Assembly: GCA_964410215.1 (NCBI GenBank) | Contig: CAYPHA010000066.1 | Span: 1 to 26,888, forward strand | Origin: CAYPHA01 sp964410215 | GTDB lineage: Bacteria; Calditrichota; Calditrichia; Calditrichales; CAYPHA01 | Length of the DNA stretch: 26,888 bases | Reading direction: 5' to 3' | Shown: positions 16,565 to 25,147 of the stretch, in pieces | How the letters are laid out: every line of letters begins with the position of its first letter | Numbering within the stretch: the stretch's first letter is position 1 | Translations under genes and position numbers: made by a program | The notes under the pieces: generated by a model | Database searches by the model: none | What the model saw: the letters and a program-made list of their open reading frames with translations, nothing else | What the model was told of the DNA's origin: nothing

Positions 16565-17848
16565 TTATGCCTCCTTAATAAAATGTTGCTTTTCCGCCCA
16601 TAGTCCGAGCGCCGGATTGGATACGAAAAAAATATCCTCACCGTTCGAGATTCTGTTGAAACCATCCTCTAACCGTTCAGGATGATACATTTTCATCATT
16701 GTTTGTAAATCACCATAATTGAAGTTAACGGATCTGATCTCTTCCTCCGTCAGTTTCCCCGGACAATACGTAATTGTAAACCGGTTTTCGGAGGAGCCAT
16801 GAATCAGGTGCGCCGCAGCACTCAGGTTCTCTTTCAGGTCCGCATTGTCCTTCGTAAATTGTAAAATCTCAGGGGTCGTCCTGTAACCATATTTCCTGAT
16901 AAGGGCGTCAATCGCGGTATCCTCCCCGAATTCCCGTAATCCGGGAGCCAGAATGATCAATTCGCCGCCGTCCGCCAGGGCCATACGGGTGCGGTAGATG
17001 CTCTTATTGCCAAGCCAGGTGCTCTTGAACTCGTCCGGATCCAGATAAACCACCACTTTGTCCAGCGGTTTTTCGACCAGACTGACATTGACACGGAGGG
17101 ACAGGTCCGCAGCCCTGGTAAAACAATCCAGGCCATCCCCGACATACAATCCTTTTACACAGAGGCGTCCTTCCGAATTTTTGGCGACGACTGTATGCAC
17201 ATAGACGATCGGTAAATGACCGGCAAAATGATCCGACGCATAATTCAGTACGGATCGAACCGGATTCAATGCCCGGCCCATAATGCGCTCCATACCATAT
17301 AGCGCACCGAGAAAATGACTTTTGTTGATTCCCTCCGCTCCGCCGGTACCGACAAAGATATTTTTATTGTAGTTTGCCATACCGATCACTTCATGCGGAA
17401 CGACCTGCCCTATTGAAAGAATGAGATCGTATCCCCCTTCCACAAGCCTTTTGTTCACCTGCGCGGGCCAGGAAAAATCAACGCGCCCCTCCGAAATGTC
17501 TTTGACATAGGAAGAAGGGACCTCACCCAGTGTGACGACATCATTCCGCCAGTCGTGGTTACGAAAAAGGGACTTCGGAATATCGCCGAACATATGGTCA
17601 ATTTGGTTTTCTGTCATGGGCGAATGGGTACCGAGTGCGGGAAGAATATCCTTCACACGATCTCCGAAATAGGTCCACGTCATATGTGTTATTTCACCCG
17701 CAAAGGAATGATAACGTGTATAATCGGGAGGAATGATCAGCACCTTTTTACGCGGGCCGATCTTTTCAAAGGCATCATGAAGCCCATTTTTAATTTCTTC
17801 GGTCGACAAGCCGTCACCAACCGATTCTTCCTTTAAAAATATACTCAT
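16565..17848 (-). CDS. LarA-superfamily nickel-dependent racemase/epimerase
   Basis: A 427-residue member of the LarA (DUF2088) superfamily. Residues matching the nickel-pincer site of lactate racemase are present: Asp42 and Arg45 in PPDYTRY, His75 in ALGTHSPM, His152 in VVPHEVIG, and Lys162 ten residues later. Known members racemise or epimerise alpha-hydroxy acids at C2, and one characterised group acts on D-gluconate. Here it sits between 6-phosphogluconate dehydrogenase and sugar-acid enzymes, so a D-mannonate/D-gluconate 2-epimerase is more likely than lactate racemase. No larB, larC or larE cofactor genes are in the window. The ribosome binding site is weak. The next gene starts two bases beyond the stop codon, with its ribosome site inside this gene's last codons. 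Confidence 0.85.
   Translation of the reverse strand: MSIFLKEESVGDGLSTEEIKNGLHDAFEKIGPRKKVLIIPPDYTRYHSFAGEITHMTWTYFGDRVKDILPALGTHSPMTENQIDHMFGDIPKSLFRNHDWRNDVVTLGEVPSSYVKDISEGRVDFSWPAQVNKRLVEGGYDLILSIGQVVPHEVIGMANYNKNIFVGTGGAEGINKSHFLGALYGMERIMGRALNPVRSVLNYASDHFAGHLPIVYVHTVVAKNSEGRLCVKGLYVGDGLDCFTRAADLSLRVNVSLVEKPLDKVVVYLDPDEFKSTWLGNKSIYRTRMALADGGELIILAPGLREFGEDTAIDALIRKYGYRTTPEILQFTKDNADLKENLSAAAHLIHGSSENRFTITYCPGKLTEEEIRSVNFNYGDLQTMMKMYHPERLEDGFNRISNGEDIFFVSNPALGLWAEKQHFIKEA
16570..16575 (-). promoter_or_regulatory. Shine-Dalgarno site that fixes the oxidoreductase start
   Basis: AGGAGG on the minus strand, six bases before the ATG at 16563. It lies within the final codons of the LarA-like gene, so translation of the two genes is probably coupled. 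It argues against the longer start at 16665, which would also put 34 residues ahead of the twin-arginine signal. Confidence 0.75.
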
Positions 17849-17898
17849 AGAATTACATCACATTTTATGTTTGACTCGTTTTGAAATAGTTATTGACA

Positions 17899-19308
17899 TC
17901 AATACCATGCCGTATGGAAAAACCTACCGCGCGCTTCATCGATGCGCTCATACGTGTGCGCACCAAAATAATCCCGCTGCGCCTGCAGCAGATTCGCGGG
18001 CAGCCGTTCACTCCGGTAGCCGTCATAATAGGCCAGAGCGCTGCTGAAAGCCGGTACCGGAATCCCGTGCTCCACAGCCCTGGCGATAACCTGGCGCCAG
18101 GCCTCCTGAGCGGAGTATATGACATCCATAAAATAGTCGTCCAGGAGCAGATTGCGCAAATCCGGATCCTTATCGAATGCGCCCTTGATACGTCCCAGGA
18201 ACTGGGCACGAATAATGCATCCGCTGCGCCAGATTGTGGCAATCTGTCCATAATTCAATTTCCATTCATATTCCTCCGCCGCTAACCTCAGCAGATGGAA
18301 ACCCTGGGCATAGGAGCAAATTTTAGAGGCATAGAGCGCCTGCCGGATTTTTTCAATGAATGCCGCCCTGTCCACATCGATACCACTGTCCGGTCCTTTC
18401 AGGCGTTGCGACGCCGCCACCCGCTCTTCCTTAATCGCACTCATCGCCCTTGCAAAAACCGCCTCGGCAATGGTCGGCGCCGGACAACCCAGATCCAGTG
18501 CGGACTGACTCGTCCATTTACCCGTTCCTTTCTGCCCGGCCGTATCAAGAATGACATCGACCATGGGTTTACCGGTCCGATCATCCGTTTTTCCCAAAAT
18601 ATGACCCGTAATCTCAATGAGGTAACTGTCCAGTTCACCCTTGTTCCACCCGGCAAATACGGTTTGCATTTCATCCGCCCGCATACCCAGTCCATGTTTC
18701 ATGACAGCATACGCTTCGCAGATCATCTGCATATCGCCGTATTCGATACCGTTATGTATCATTTTTACAAAATGGCCTGCCCCGCCCTCGCCGATCCATT
18801 CACAGCAGGGTAGGCCATCCTCCGTTTTTGCCGCGATTGTCTGAAATAGATTTTTTACCAGAGGCCATGCCTCTTCATCCCCGCCGGGCATGATCGAAGG
18901 TCCCCATAACGCACCCTCTTCTCCGCCGCTGATACCTGTCCCGATAAATAGTATTCCGTCACTTTTCAGCGCATTCCATCGCCGGGCGGTGTCGGGAAAG
19001 TGACTGTTACCGCCGTCGATGAGCAGATCCCCTTTCGATAAAAAAGGTTTGATATCCGCAATGGCCGCATCGACCGCCTTGCCCGCCGGGACCATCAGCA
19101 TCATCGTGCGCGGTGATTTCAACAGACCGGCCAGATCAGCTATGGAACCGGCAAGCCTGATTTGCTTACCCGAAAACAGACCCTTGGCCTCCTCATTTCT
19201 TGACGGATCGATGTCATACGCCGCTACGCTGTACCCATTCCGTTCCATATTAAGAACGATGTTACGGCCCATCACGCCGAGGCCAATAATTCCAATATCA
19301 TATTTCAT
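17899..19308 (-). CDS. gnd: 6-phosphogluconate dehydrogenase, decarboxylating
   Basis: A 469-residue protein of the long (about 470-residue) Gnd type. The NADP-binding GLGVMGRNIVLNMERNGY lies at 9-26. The substrate motif GTGISGGEEGALWGPSIMPG lies at 123-142, catalytic Lys182 and Asn186 are in HFVKMIHNGIEYGDMQ, and the FHTAWY tail is present. It converts 6-phosphogluconate to ribulose 5-phosphate, CO2 and NADPH. Its place in a uronate operon is notable: 6-phosphogluconate is not an intermediate of the classical Ashwell pathway, so a gluconate branch is implied (see the LarA-like neighbour). No gluconokinase is in the window. The ATG is preceded by AGAGGA. It lies 46 bases after the SDR gene and 50 bases before the LarA-like gene. 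Confidence 0.96.
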   Translation of the reverse strand: MKYDIGIIGLGVMGRNIVLNMERNGYSVAAYDIDPSRNEEAKGLFSGKQIRLAGSIADLAGLLKSPRTMMLMVPAGKAVDAAIADIKPFLSKGDLLIDGGNSHFPDTARRWNALKSDGILFIGTGISGGEEGALWGPSIMPGGDEEAWPLVKNLFQTIAAKTEDGLPCCEWIGEGGAGHFVKMIHNGIEYGDMQMICEAYAVMKHGLGMRADEMQTVFAGWNKGELDSYLIEITGHILGKTDDRTGKPMVDVILDTAGQKGTGKWTSQSALDLGCPAPTIAEAVFARAMSAIKEERVAASQRLKGPDSGIDVDRAAFIEKIRQALYASKICSYAQGFHLLRLAAEEYEWKLNYGQIATIWRSGCIIRAQFLGRIKGAFDKDPDLRNLLLDDYFMDVIYSAQEAWRQVIARAVEHGIPVPAFSSALAYYDGYRSERLPANLLQAQRDYFGAHTYERIDEARGRFFHTAWY

Positions 19309-19354
19309 GTTGTATCCTCTGAATCAATGATCAATAGATTAATGTATCATTTTA

Positions 19355-20188
19355 CTAAATGCCGCTGTACGCCGAGAAACCGCCATCCACGGGTACGACA
19401 ATGCCCGTTACAAATGCCGCAGCCGGAGAAAGCAGCCAGATTGCAGTCCCGTTAAGATCTTCAGGCGCACCAAACCGTGCCAGGGGTGTGTGTTCCATAA
19501 TGGACCGGCCGCGGGGTGTCAGTTCACCGGTATTTTCATCGGTCAGCAGAAAACGGTTCTGGTTGGTCCGGAAGAATCCCGGCGCGATGGCGTTGACACG
19601 AATCTGCGGGGCATATTCCTGTGCCATATGCACGGCCAGCCATTGGGTAAAATTACTGACCGCCGCTTTGGCCGCCGAATAGGCCGGAATCCGTGTCAGC
19701 GGCCGGAAAGCGTTCATGGATGAAATATTTAAAATACAGCCCTTTTTCTGTTCGGCAAAATAACGGCCAAATACCTGACTGGTCAAAACCGTGCCGGAAA
19801 GATTCAGCTTCAGCACCCAGTCGAAGGCATCCTCCGGGATATCGAAAAACGTCATTTCTTCGGATGTGGTCGCTTTGGGATGATTCCCTCCGGCGCCGTT
19901 GAGAAGAAAATCTATTTTACCCGAATGGTCTAAAATATCATCCAGGTTTTTCTGCAGCGATTGCTTGTCCAGTACATCACATGCATGCACCGTATATGCT
20001 GATCCGCTGGTGTCCAGACGTCGCCGGACGGCATCGTCCAGATTAGTATTTTTGTCCAGAATGGCCACCCGGCATCCGGCTTCGGCCAGTCCGCAGGCGA
20101 TTTCACTCCCGAGGACGCCCGCACCCCCCGTAATAACGGCGACTTTACCGTTTAAGTTAAACAATGAAAAAATTCTATTTTTTTCCAA
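19355..20188 (-). CDS. SDR-family D-mannonate oxidoreductase (fructuronate reductase)
   Basis: A 277-residue classical short-chain dehydrogenase. The cofactor motif is TGGAGVLG at 20-27, NGAGG lies near 97-101, the catalytic Ser is in NISSMNAFRP, and Tyr170/Lys174 are in YSAAK. The segments GGNHPKATTSEEMTFFD and APGFFRTNQNRFLLTDE plus the C-terminal VPVDGGFSAYSGI are those I associate with SDR-type mannonate oxidoreductases (UxuB activity in Thermotoga- and Bacteroides-type uronate operons). It should reduce D-fructuronate to D-mannonate with NAD(P)H. It is often mis-annotated as gluconate 5-dehydrogenase. The start is TTG at 20186-20188 behind GGGAGG; no better ATG is in frame. It is directly downstream of the epimerase that makes fructuronate. 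Confidence 0.87.
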   Translation of the reverse strand: MEKNRIFSLFNLNGKVAVITGGAGVLGSEIACGLAEAGCRVAILDKNTNLDDAVRRRLDTSGSAYTVHACDVLDKQSLQKNLDDILDHSGKIDFLLNGAGGNHPKATTSEEMTFFDIPEDAFDWVLKLNLSGTVLTSQVFGRYFAEQKKGCILNISSMNAFRPLTRIPAYSAAKAAVSNFTQWLAVHMAQEYAPQIRVNAIAPGFFRTNQNRFLLTDENTGELTPRGRSIMEHTPLARFGAPEDLNGTAIWLLSPAAAFVTGIVVPVDGGFSAYSGI

Positions 20189-20264
20189 AAAGACCTCCCG
20201 TTTACTTGTTATTCAAAAAGAGTTCACAACCGTGATAATCGTGTTCATGTCGGCCAGATACACA

Positions 20265-21524
20265 TCAGGTTGATAAAAATAATGGTTTAATATGACGTTC
20301 GTAGATATTTTCCGTGACATTTTTTTCAATGACCACTTCATTTTTTCGCAATTCGGCGAGGAAGCGTTCGCCCATTTCCGCCGCCACCTTGTATCCCACG
20401 TGAAGCAACTGGCGGAAATGCATGTTATAGCCGGGATTTTGCTGATCATGGCGCAGGGCGGCGGTGTATTCCGATGCGGACCAGGCGGCGACGTCTTCTT
20501 TCCGCGGCAGTTGCGACCGGTCAATGTCGATCACGCTGGCGTAGGGTGCACACAGCGCACCGGCTTTGTCAAAGGCCTGAATATAAATCTCTTTGGCCAG
20601 TTCCAGGCCGCTTCCGCCTGCCTCTGCCAGGCCGATCACCTCTTCCAGCCAGGTCGTCCCGGCCGTTTTGATATGAATGCCGGCATCATGACGCTGCATG
20701 ACTTCCCGCATCGCCGGATAAATGGAGAACTTATCACTGCCGGAATGGACGCTTAATTTAAGATTGACGGGTAGATTAAATGCATCGATCGCCACCTTCA
20801 GAACGGCTACATCCTGTTCGAATTCATCCCGAAAGGCCGCCACATCGCCGACATAGTCTACCCCCTTGTTGAAACGCCCGCTGAATTTGGGGGCAATGGT
20901 CTGGACCGGGATCTTTTCTTCAGCCAGCGCAGCGAGGATGAAGAACAGCTCAACCGGGCTCTGCGGCGTATCCGTCTCATCCATCGATACTTCTGCAATG
21001 AACGTGCCCCCGCCTTTATGCTTCCGGATATGACGATAGATTTTTCCCGCCTGCCGAACGGCAAACAGGTATTTCTCTGCCACATTCCTGATGACATCCT
21101 CCGTGACAGACAATTTTTTACCGGTACCGGGCAGTTCCATTTTTCCGGTATAGCCTTTGAATGTCTCCACAAACCGGCGGACATCTTCCGGAGCAGAGGA
21201 CTGACCGATATAGTCCGCCACGTCGATCGTAAAAAAATCACTGCTATCCATAAACAGATCAACATTGCTCAGATTGATATGATCCGCATCGAGGAAATAG
21301 GCATGGGCCCAGTCCAGTTCCTGTACCGCCCGGTCGGCCATTTCCCGGGTGGTTTCCGGCTTGCTGCCGATAATCTGATGCTCCCGGAATGATTTATTCC
21401 AGACCGGTGTGATGTGCACCCCGTGATCCGCCGCTTTCTGTACCGCTTTTAACTGGGCCACGGCCTGGTGTGAAAACCGGTCACCGATACCGATAGAGAA
21501 TGTGTTTAATGTGTCGTTTTTCAT
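20265..21524 (-). CDS. uxaE: Tagaturonate/fructuronate epimerase (UxaE family)
   Basis: A 419-residue protein that I recognise as the UxaE tagaturonate 3-epimerase family first described in Thermotoga maritima. Recognisable stretches include YFLDADHINLSNVDLFMDSS, SFREHQIIGSKP, LKLSVHSGSDKFSIYP and HIKTAGTTWLEEVIGLAEAG. His and Asp residues in these stretches are candidate metal ligands. It interconverts D-tagaturonate and D-fructuronate, letting galacturonate enter the glucuronate/mannonate branch without altronate enzymes. It is the first gene of the hexuronate operon and lies 66 bases downstream of the beta-helix gene, with no terminator seen between them. An AAGG ribosome site lies upstream of the ATG. 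No uronate isomerase gene (UxaC) is in the window. Confidence 0.87.
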   Translation of the reverse strand: MKNDTLNTFSIGIGDRFSHQAVAQLKAVQKAADHGVHITPVWNKSFREHQIIGSKPETTREMADRAVQELDWAHAYFLDADHINLSNVDLFMDSSDFFTIDVADYIGQSSAPEDVRRFVETFKGYTGKMELPGTGKKLSVTEDVIRNVAEKYLFAVRQAGKIYRHIRKHKGGGTFIAEVSMDETDTPQSPVELFFILAALAEEKIPVQTIAPKFSGRFNKGVDYVGDVAAFRDEFEQDVAVLKVAIDAFNLPVNLKLSVHSGSDKFSIYPAMREVMQRHDAGIHIKTAGTTWLEEVIGLAEAGGSGLELAKEIYIQAFDKAGALCAPYASVIDIDRSQLPRKEDVAAWSASEYTAALRHDQQNPGYNMHFRQLLHVGYKVAAEMGERFLAELRKNEVVIEKNVTENIYERHIKPLFLST

Positions 21525-21590
21525 ATTACATACCTTATTGTCTTTAGTCCATGGTCTTTAAGTACTAGTGCTATATATAAGCTGACCCGT

Positions 21591-23726
21591 TTATTTTATT
21601 AATGATATCTTGAGTGTTTTGCATCCAGAATTTGTACGTAGATTAACAAAGTACAGACCAGAAGGTACCACATTCCCGGTATAGTCGGTTTCTGAGCCAC
21701 CCTTCCAGAGAGCGCCAACCTGATTGGGTTTATCACAAACAGGGACGTAAATAGGAGTACTACCAAAGAAAAAGTAACTACCTGATGGATAGCCACCTTG
21801 AGATTCCATAGATGACCACCAATTTTGTTGTGCATAAATTGTATTTCCCGATTGATTATTAACAGCATGCCCATCCCCACCCAGGCCAAAAAAACCATCT
21901 TCAAATAAATTATAGCCATACCTACCAGAGGTATTGAAGCCCAATTCCGGATTACCCCCGGCAATTTCCAAATAGGTATCAGCGCAGTCCGTGAAATAAT
22001 TTCCCGTTCCGTTTGTTTCACCTTCAAAATTGGGAATCGACGTGCTGCCCAGAATATAGACACCATCACCATCTCTGCTTTTAAAGGTGTTGTTTGTAAA
22101 TGTCCCCTGGCATTTATATAGTTTTACAGAATATGATTCGCCGACAGAGTTAAATTTGTTGTTCTTTATTATTGGATCTCCGTAGTACAGGTACATGGCA
22201 AAATCGTTATCCTGAATGGCGCATTCTTCAATCGTTGTATTAGCCGTAGACCCATAGATATAAACACCGAGATTACTGTTACTTATGGTACACTTTTTTA
22301 CATGGATGTCAACATTCCATATAAATAATGCGATGTTCCCGGAAGATATCGTGCAATTTTCAAGACTGGACGTGCTGGATGTTTTAAATTCCAATTTGTT
22401 CCAAATCTGTGAAGGATCGTTTGCCGTAAAAGTGGCACCATCCGCGATTAATGTCCCGCCGTGTACGTAAATTGACTTATAGCCATGAAATCTTACCTCC
22501 GTCCCGGGCAATATAGTAAGGGTAATTCCACTGGGGACAGTGACTGATCCTGTAATATTTATAATACCACTCCAATTTTCATCATTTTGAAGTGTTCCGC
22601 TGGTAATAACAGAAGTGGTTGGATAGGGTAAGTATGTCTTAACAGTACTATTATAATATCTATCTTCGGCTGGAATTTCTATATAAGGAACCTCTATATA
22701 CTCATTATAATCAAGATTTACATTGGGATAACTTGCTGGCCAGGAATAACCACTTAAAAATGAAGGCTTTGAATCATAATAATAAGAAATATCATTTAGA
22801 AATGATCGGTTTAAATACCATGTTGAATAAAATCCATCGTCATGAACAGCATACCATTCTGCATGGTTAGTATTTGACCAGCCGGTCCACGGATATTGAT
22901 CTGGATATGTATGGAAATAAATATCTGTGACGTCGTTTGATTCTCTAATATCCCATTCTTGAACTAAAGCTAAAAGAAAACCTCCTATGCCACTTTGATC
23001 CTTTGTTACTCCTATCACATTATAATTTCCAATAATATTCGTTTTATGGGCATTCCATACCATTATCCATTCCTGAGAACTTGTAGTAGATCTGTTTCTT
23101 AAAAATGTGTTATAAGGTCCATTCCATCCATGTGCTGCATCTAACCAAAACCTTCTACCAACATTACCTTCAAACAAATTACCGTAGGCGTAATCACCAT
23201 GAACTAAAAAATCAGCTCCATAATCATCAGGGCACCCCCCGTCACATTCCCATTCCTGTTCTCGCGAATAATTATATCCAAATACATTCGCATTTGCGTC
23301 ATCTTGTACTACCATAGAATGACGTAACCTTTTAAAAATATTGTTTTCGACTAAACAGTTCGTAGAACTTTTTGCTAAATCGATTCCATATCCGTAACCA
23401 TGATTTCCTTTATACCTTGCATTATCAAAAAAACAACCACTGATTTCGATGTGTGACGAGTATTTAATTTGAATATGGTGTTCACAGGTATAATTAAACT
23501 TTACCCCTTTAATCCAGCAATTAACAGCTAAATTATAGATTACGTTTGACCCATTATGTGCATGCCCTGTATCCAATCTTTTAACCGTTAGATTTTCTAT
23601 ACCAATATTTACTAAGGGATATATATTATATATTCTTAAATCATTATCCTTAGAATAAAATTTCGAAGCCTCATCTTTTATTAGGCCAGAACTTGCATTT
23701 TCAATTTGAGTAATTTGCCCTAACAC
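21591..23726 (-). CDS. Pectate-lyase-like beta-helix protein, C-terminal part of a frameshifted gene
   Basis: The 711-residue part of a secreted beta-helix protein. The same frame is open upstream to the G tract at 23864-23871, where it joins the N-terminal ORF at 23789-24295; the GTG at 23726 is only the first in-frame candidate start. Residues 1-240 hold a parallel beta-helix (for example NNIFKRLRHSMVV, NVFGYN). A linker near 350 leads to a second helix region from about 390 to 640 rich in IxNNxF, CTISSGN and CTISNSN turns. The tail GNVVPSGLYFVNLRTNSGC plus KTLKISLIK resembles FlgD/Por-type sorting tails, suggesting export to the surface. A polysaccharide lyase or hydrolase on pectin would fit the adjacent uronate operon, but no catalytic site is clear. 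The region is AT-rich compared with genes below 21524. Confidence 0.8.
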   Translation of the reverse strand: MLGQITQIENASSGLIKDEASKFYSKDNDLRIYNIYPLVNIGIENLTVKRLDTGHAHNGSNVIYNLAVNCWIKGVKFNYTCEHHIQIKYSSHIEISGCFFDNARYKGNHGYGYGIDLAKSSTNCLVENNIFKRLRHSMVVQDDANANVFGYNYSREQEWECDGGCPDDYGADFLVHGDYAYGNLFEGNVGRRFWLDAAHGWNGPYNTFLRNRSTTSSQEWIMVWNAHKTNIIGNYNVIGVTKDQSGIGGFLLALVQEWDIRESNDVTDIYFHTYPDQYPWTGWSNTNHAEWYAVHDDGFYSTWYLNRSFLNDISYYYDSKPSFLSGYSWPASYPNVNLDYNEYIEVPYIEIPAEDRYYNSTVKTYLPYPTTSVITSGTLQNDENWSGIINITGSVTVPSGITLTILPGTEVRFHGYKSIYVHGGTLIADGATFTANDPSQIWNKLEFKTSSTSSLENCTISSGNIALFIWNVDIHVKKCTISNSNLGVYIYGSTANTTIEECAIQDNDFAMYLYYGDPIIKNNKFNSVGESYSVKLYKCQGTFTNNTFKSRDGDGVYILGSTSIPNFEGETNGTGNYFTDCADTYLEIAGGNPELGFNTSGRYGYNLFEDGFFGLGGDGHAVNNQSGNTIYAQQNWWSSMESQGGYPSGSYFFFGSTPIYVPVCDKPNQVGALWKGGSETDYTGNVVPSGLYFVNLRTNSGCKTLKISLIK

Positions 23727-23788
23727 ATTATCTGAATCGGTTGTGCTATCAGATTCAAATTGATTAAAGTGAATCCAGTCTAAATCAT

Positions 23789-24295
23789 TTACATGGCTGT
23801 TAAGGCCGGGAGCGCTAATAAATCTAGTTCCTTTTTGAACGTTTTGATCTGCATTAATAAATGCCCCCCCCTTAATCCTTCAAAATTAAAACATGGATAA
23901 GCATTCCCAGGCAAATTAAAGTATAAAAATGTTTTATCTGATCCCTCACCCTGAAATATGATATTACCCTCAAACCCGATTGGTTCGCCGAAAAGCAGCT
24001 CAATCGTTTGATTAATATTAAATATTCCTTCAGGAAAGTAGATAATTGAAACACCGCCTGCATTTTTTGCATCATTGATAGCCAATGAGCAAGCTGCGAA
24101 ATCATCTAAACCATTATCTGGTATCGCACCATAGTCAGTTACATCAAAAACATTATCCGCTCCTATTGTATTATTTGGCAGATTCCCCACATTTTTCCAA
24201 TTAACAAGCCTGTTAGATGCAGGTACGGGTGCTTGTGAATATAATACTGTATTAAAAATAAAGAAAAGAACAACAATATAAATAGGTTTGTACAT
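23789..24295 (-). CDS. Pectate-lyase-like beta-helix protein, N-terminal part with signal peptide
   Basis: A 168-residue ORF with an N-terminal Sec signal (hydrophobic YIVVLFFIFNTVLYSQ) followed by the start of a Pectate_lyase_3-type domain: FDVTDYGAIPDNGLDDFAAC, GGVSIIYFPEGIFNI and IIFQGEGSDKTFLY. After GLRGG the frame passes through eight G and continues only as a short non-homologous tail to a stop at 23789. Removing one G yields GLRGAFINADQNVQKG and then joins the frame of the 711-residue ORF downstream, which makes one protein of about 900 residues. AGGAGGTG precedes the ATG. It is either a phase-variable gene in its off state, a recent pseudogene, or a sequencing error in the homopolymer. 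The boundary of the true gene is 21591-24295. Confidence 0.8.
   Translation of the reverse strand: MYKPIYIVVLFFIFNTVLYSQAPVPASNRLVNWKNVGNLPNNTIGADNVFDVTDYGAIPDNGLDDFAACSLAINDAKNAGGVSIIYFPEGIFNINQTIELLFGEPIGFEGNIIFQGEGSDKTFLYFNLPGNAYPCFNFEGLRGGHLLMQIKTFKKELDLLALPALTAM
23864..23871 (-). repeat. Run of eight G at the frameshift in the beta-helix gene
   Basis: Eight C on the + strand (eight G in the coding strand). Seven G would keep one open frame from 24295 to 21591; eight breaks it. Homopolymer G tracts of this length are prone to slippage and are used for on/off switching of surface proteins in several bacteria. They are also a common site of assembly error. Confidence 0.85.
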
Positions 24296-24337
24296 CTTTA
24301 CACCTCCTAAAATGATATGATTTTGATTTATTATAAA

Positions 24338-24382
24338 GATGCCCTATATTCTCCTTTGCGACCGGACATATAGGAAGGCATC
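24338..24382 (-). promoter_or_regulatory. Imperfect hairpin and TATAAT in the beta-helix gene leader
   Basis: GATGCCCTATAT at 24338-24349 pairs with ATATAG-gaa-GGCATC at 24368-24382, a 12-bp stem with a three-base bulge and an 18-base loop. On the minus strand TATAAT follows just downstream, about 40 bases before the ATG at 24295. It could be a leader hairpin or an operator next to the promoter. No known riboswitch class is recognised. Confidence 0.3.
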
Positions 24383-24411
24383 ATTGCTTTTCTGTTTGTC
24401 AGGGATCATGA

Positions 24412-24436
24412 CCCGAGTCATTAAACATGGCTCGGG
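24412..24436 (+). terminator. Terminator hairpin downstream of a beta-barrel gene
   Basis: CCCGAG-T-CAT / ATG-G-CTCGGG forms a 10-bp stem (one T-G pair) with a five-base loop, 28 bases past the stop of the barrel gene at 24464. The T run (24438-24443) follows it on the + strand, so as a classical intrinsic terminator it points rightward. For the minus-strand barrel gene it offers the stem but no U tract, so it may act mainly to stabilise or weakly terminate that transcript. Confidence 0.5.
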
Positions 24437-24463
24437 ATTTTTTAAATTCAACATTATTTATTA

Positions 24464-25147
24464 TCATAGTAGTACACCTATCAAAAAATGGAGTGTATGA
24501 CTTTTTTTCCCGACTTTCTCAAGTGAAGAAAATGCACCTATATCATGCAAAGCAAACGAGTACCGTGTTTCAAAGCATATTCTCTTAAAACTACACATAA
24601 GACCTAAATTAACTGACCAACCACTAGAATTAATAAACGAAGGATCCCCTGAAATATATTTAAAATTGTAATTCTCAAACTCGTCACGTAGCGTTGGGTT
24701 AGTGTCATCATATATTAATTTTCTGTTAAACTTGTGACTTTCATCGTGCAAACCTATCCGCCATGAAGGTCCTATATTGAGTGAAAGTTCTAAAGACTTG
24801 TCCAGAATCTGATAATTTATCATTAATCCAAATTCAATTAATTGTATAGCTACCCTATAACTATAACTATTTAAAGCCAGCTCATAATTATCAGTCCAGA
24901 CAGGCTTATTGCGTAACATACCCCCTTGGCTTGATATCAGAAAGTCCGGTAACAATGATAACTTTTCTGTAAAATCTATATTTCTAGAGATCCCCAATGA
25001 GTAATTACCAATCAACTCATCATCATTATCTCTAAATGCAGAATAATTAAAACCAGCCTTAACGAGCCAATTATTTTCTGAAAATAAAGGTTTAAGAAGT
25101 GATAATGTAAAAATGACAACCAGTGTATAGATTGTTTCTTTACACAT
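24464..25147 (-). CDS. Outer-membrane beta-barrel protein
   Basis: A 227-residue protein with an N-terminal signal (YTLVVIFTLSLLKPLFSEN), then WLVKAGFNYSAFRDNDDE and alternating hydrophobic/polar strands typical of the PorT-like outer-membrane beta-barrel family. Strands such as LELSLNIGPSWRIG and WSVNLGLMCSF can be seen. It should fold in the outer membrane as an 8- to 10-strand barrel; its role is unknown. The ATG is preceded by AGGAGA with good spacing. It resembles the proteins at 25541-26251 and 26330-26887 in size, signal peptide and strand layout, so the three look like tandem diverged copies. The beta-helix gene is next downstream, beyond a hairpin. Codon use is AT-rich. Confidence 0.75.
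   Translation of the reverse strand: MCKETIYTLVVIFTLSLLKPLFSENNWLVKAGFNYSAFRDNDDELIGNYSLGISRNIDFTEKLSLLPDFLISSQGGMLRNKPVWTDNYELALNSYSYRVAIQLIEFGLMINYQILDKSLELSLNIGPSWRIGLHDESHKFNRKLIYDDTNPTLRDEFENYNFKYISGDPSFINSSGWSVNLGLMCSFKRICFETRYSFALHDIGAFSSLEKVGKKSHTLHFLIGVLL

Noticed and set aside
16564..16665. 34-residue N-terminal extension of the Gfo/Idh/MocA protein
   Set aside because: It overlaps the LarA-like gene, lies ahead of the twin-arginine signal and lacks a ribosome site; the ATG at 16563 has a perfect one.
16565..17848. Naming the LarA-like gene lactate racemase
   Set aside because: Superfamily residues match, but the superfamily covers several hydroxy acids and the neighbours point to sugar acids, so the symbol larA was withheld.
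21525..21590. Repeated AAAGAC words upstream of the uxaE-like gene as an operator
   Set aside because: Two six-base direct repeats in 66 bases are too weak, and no promoter elements could be placed around them.
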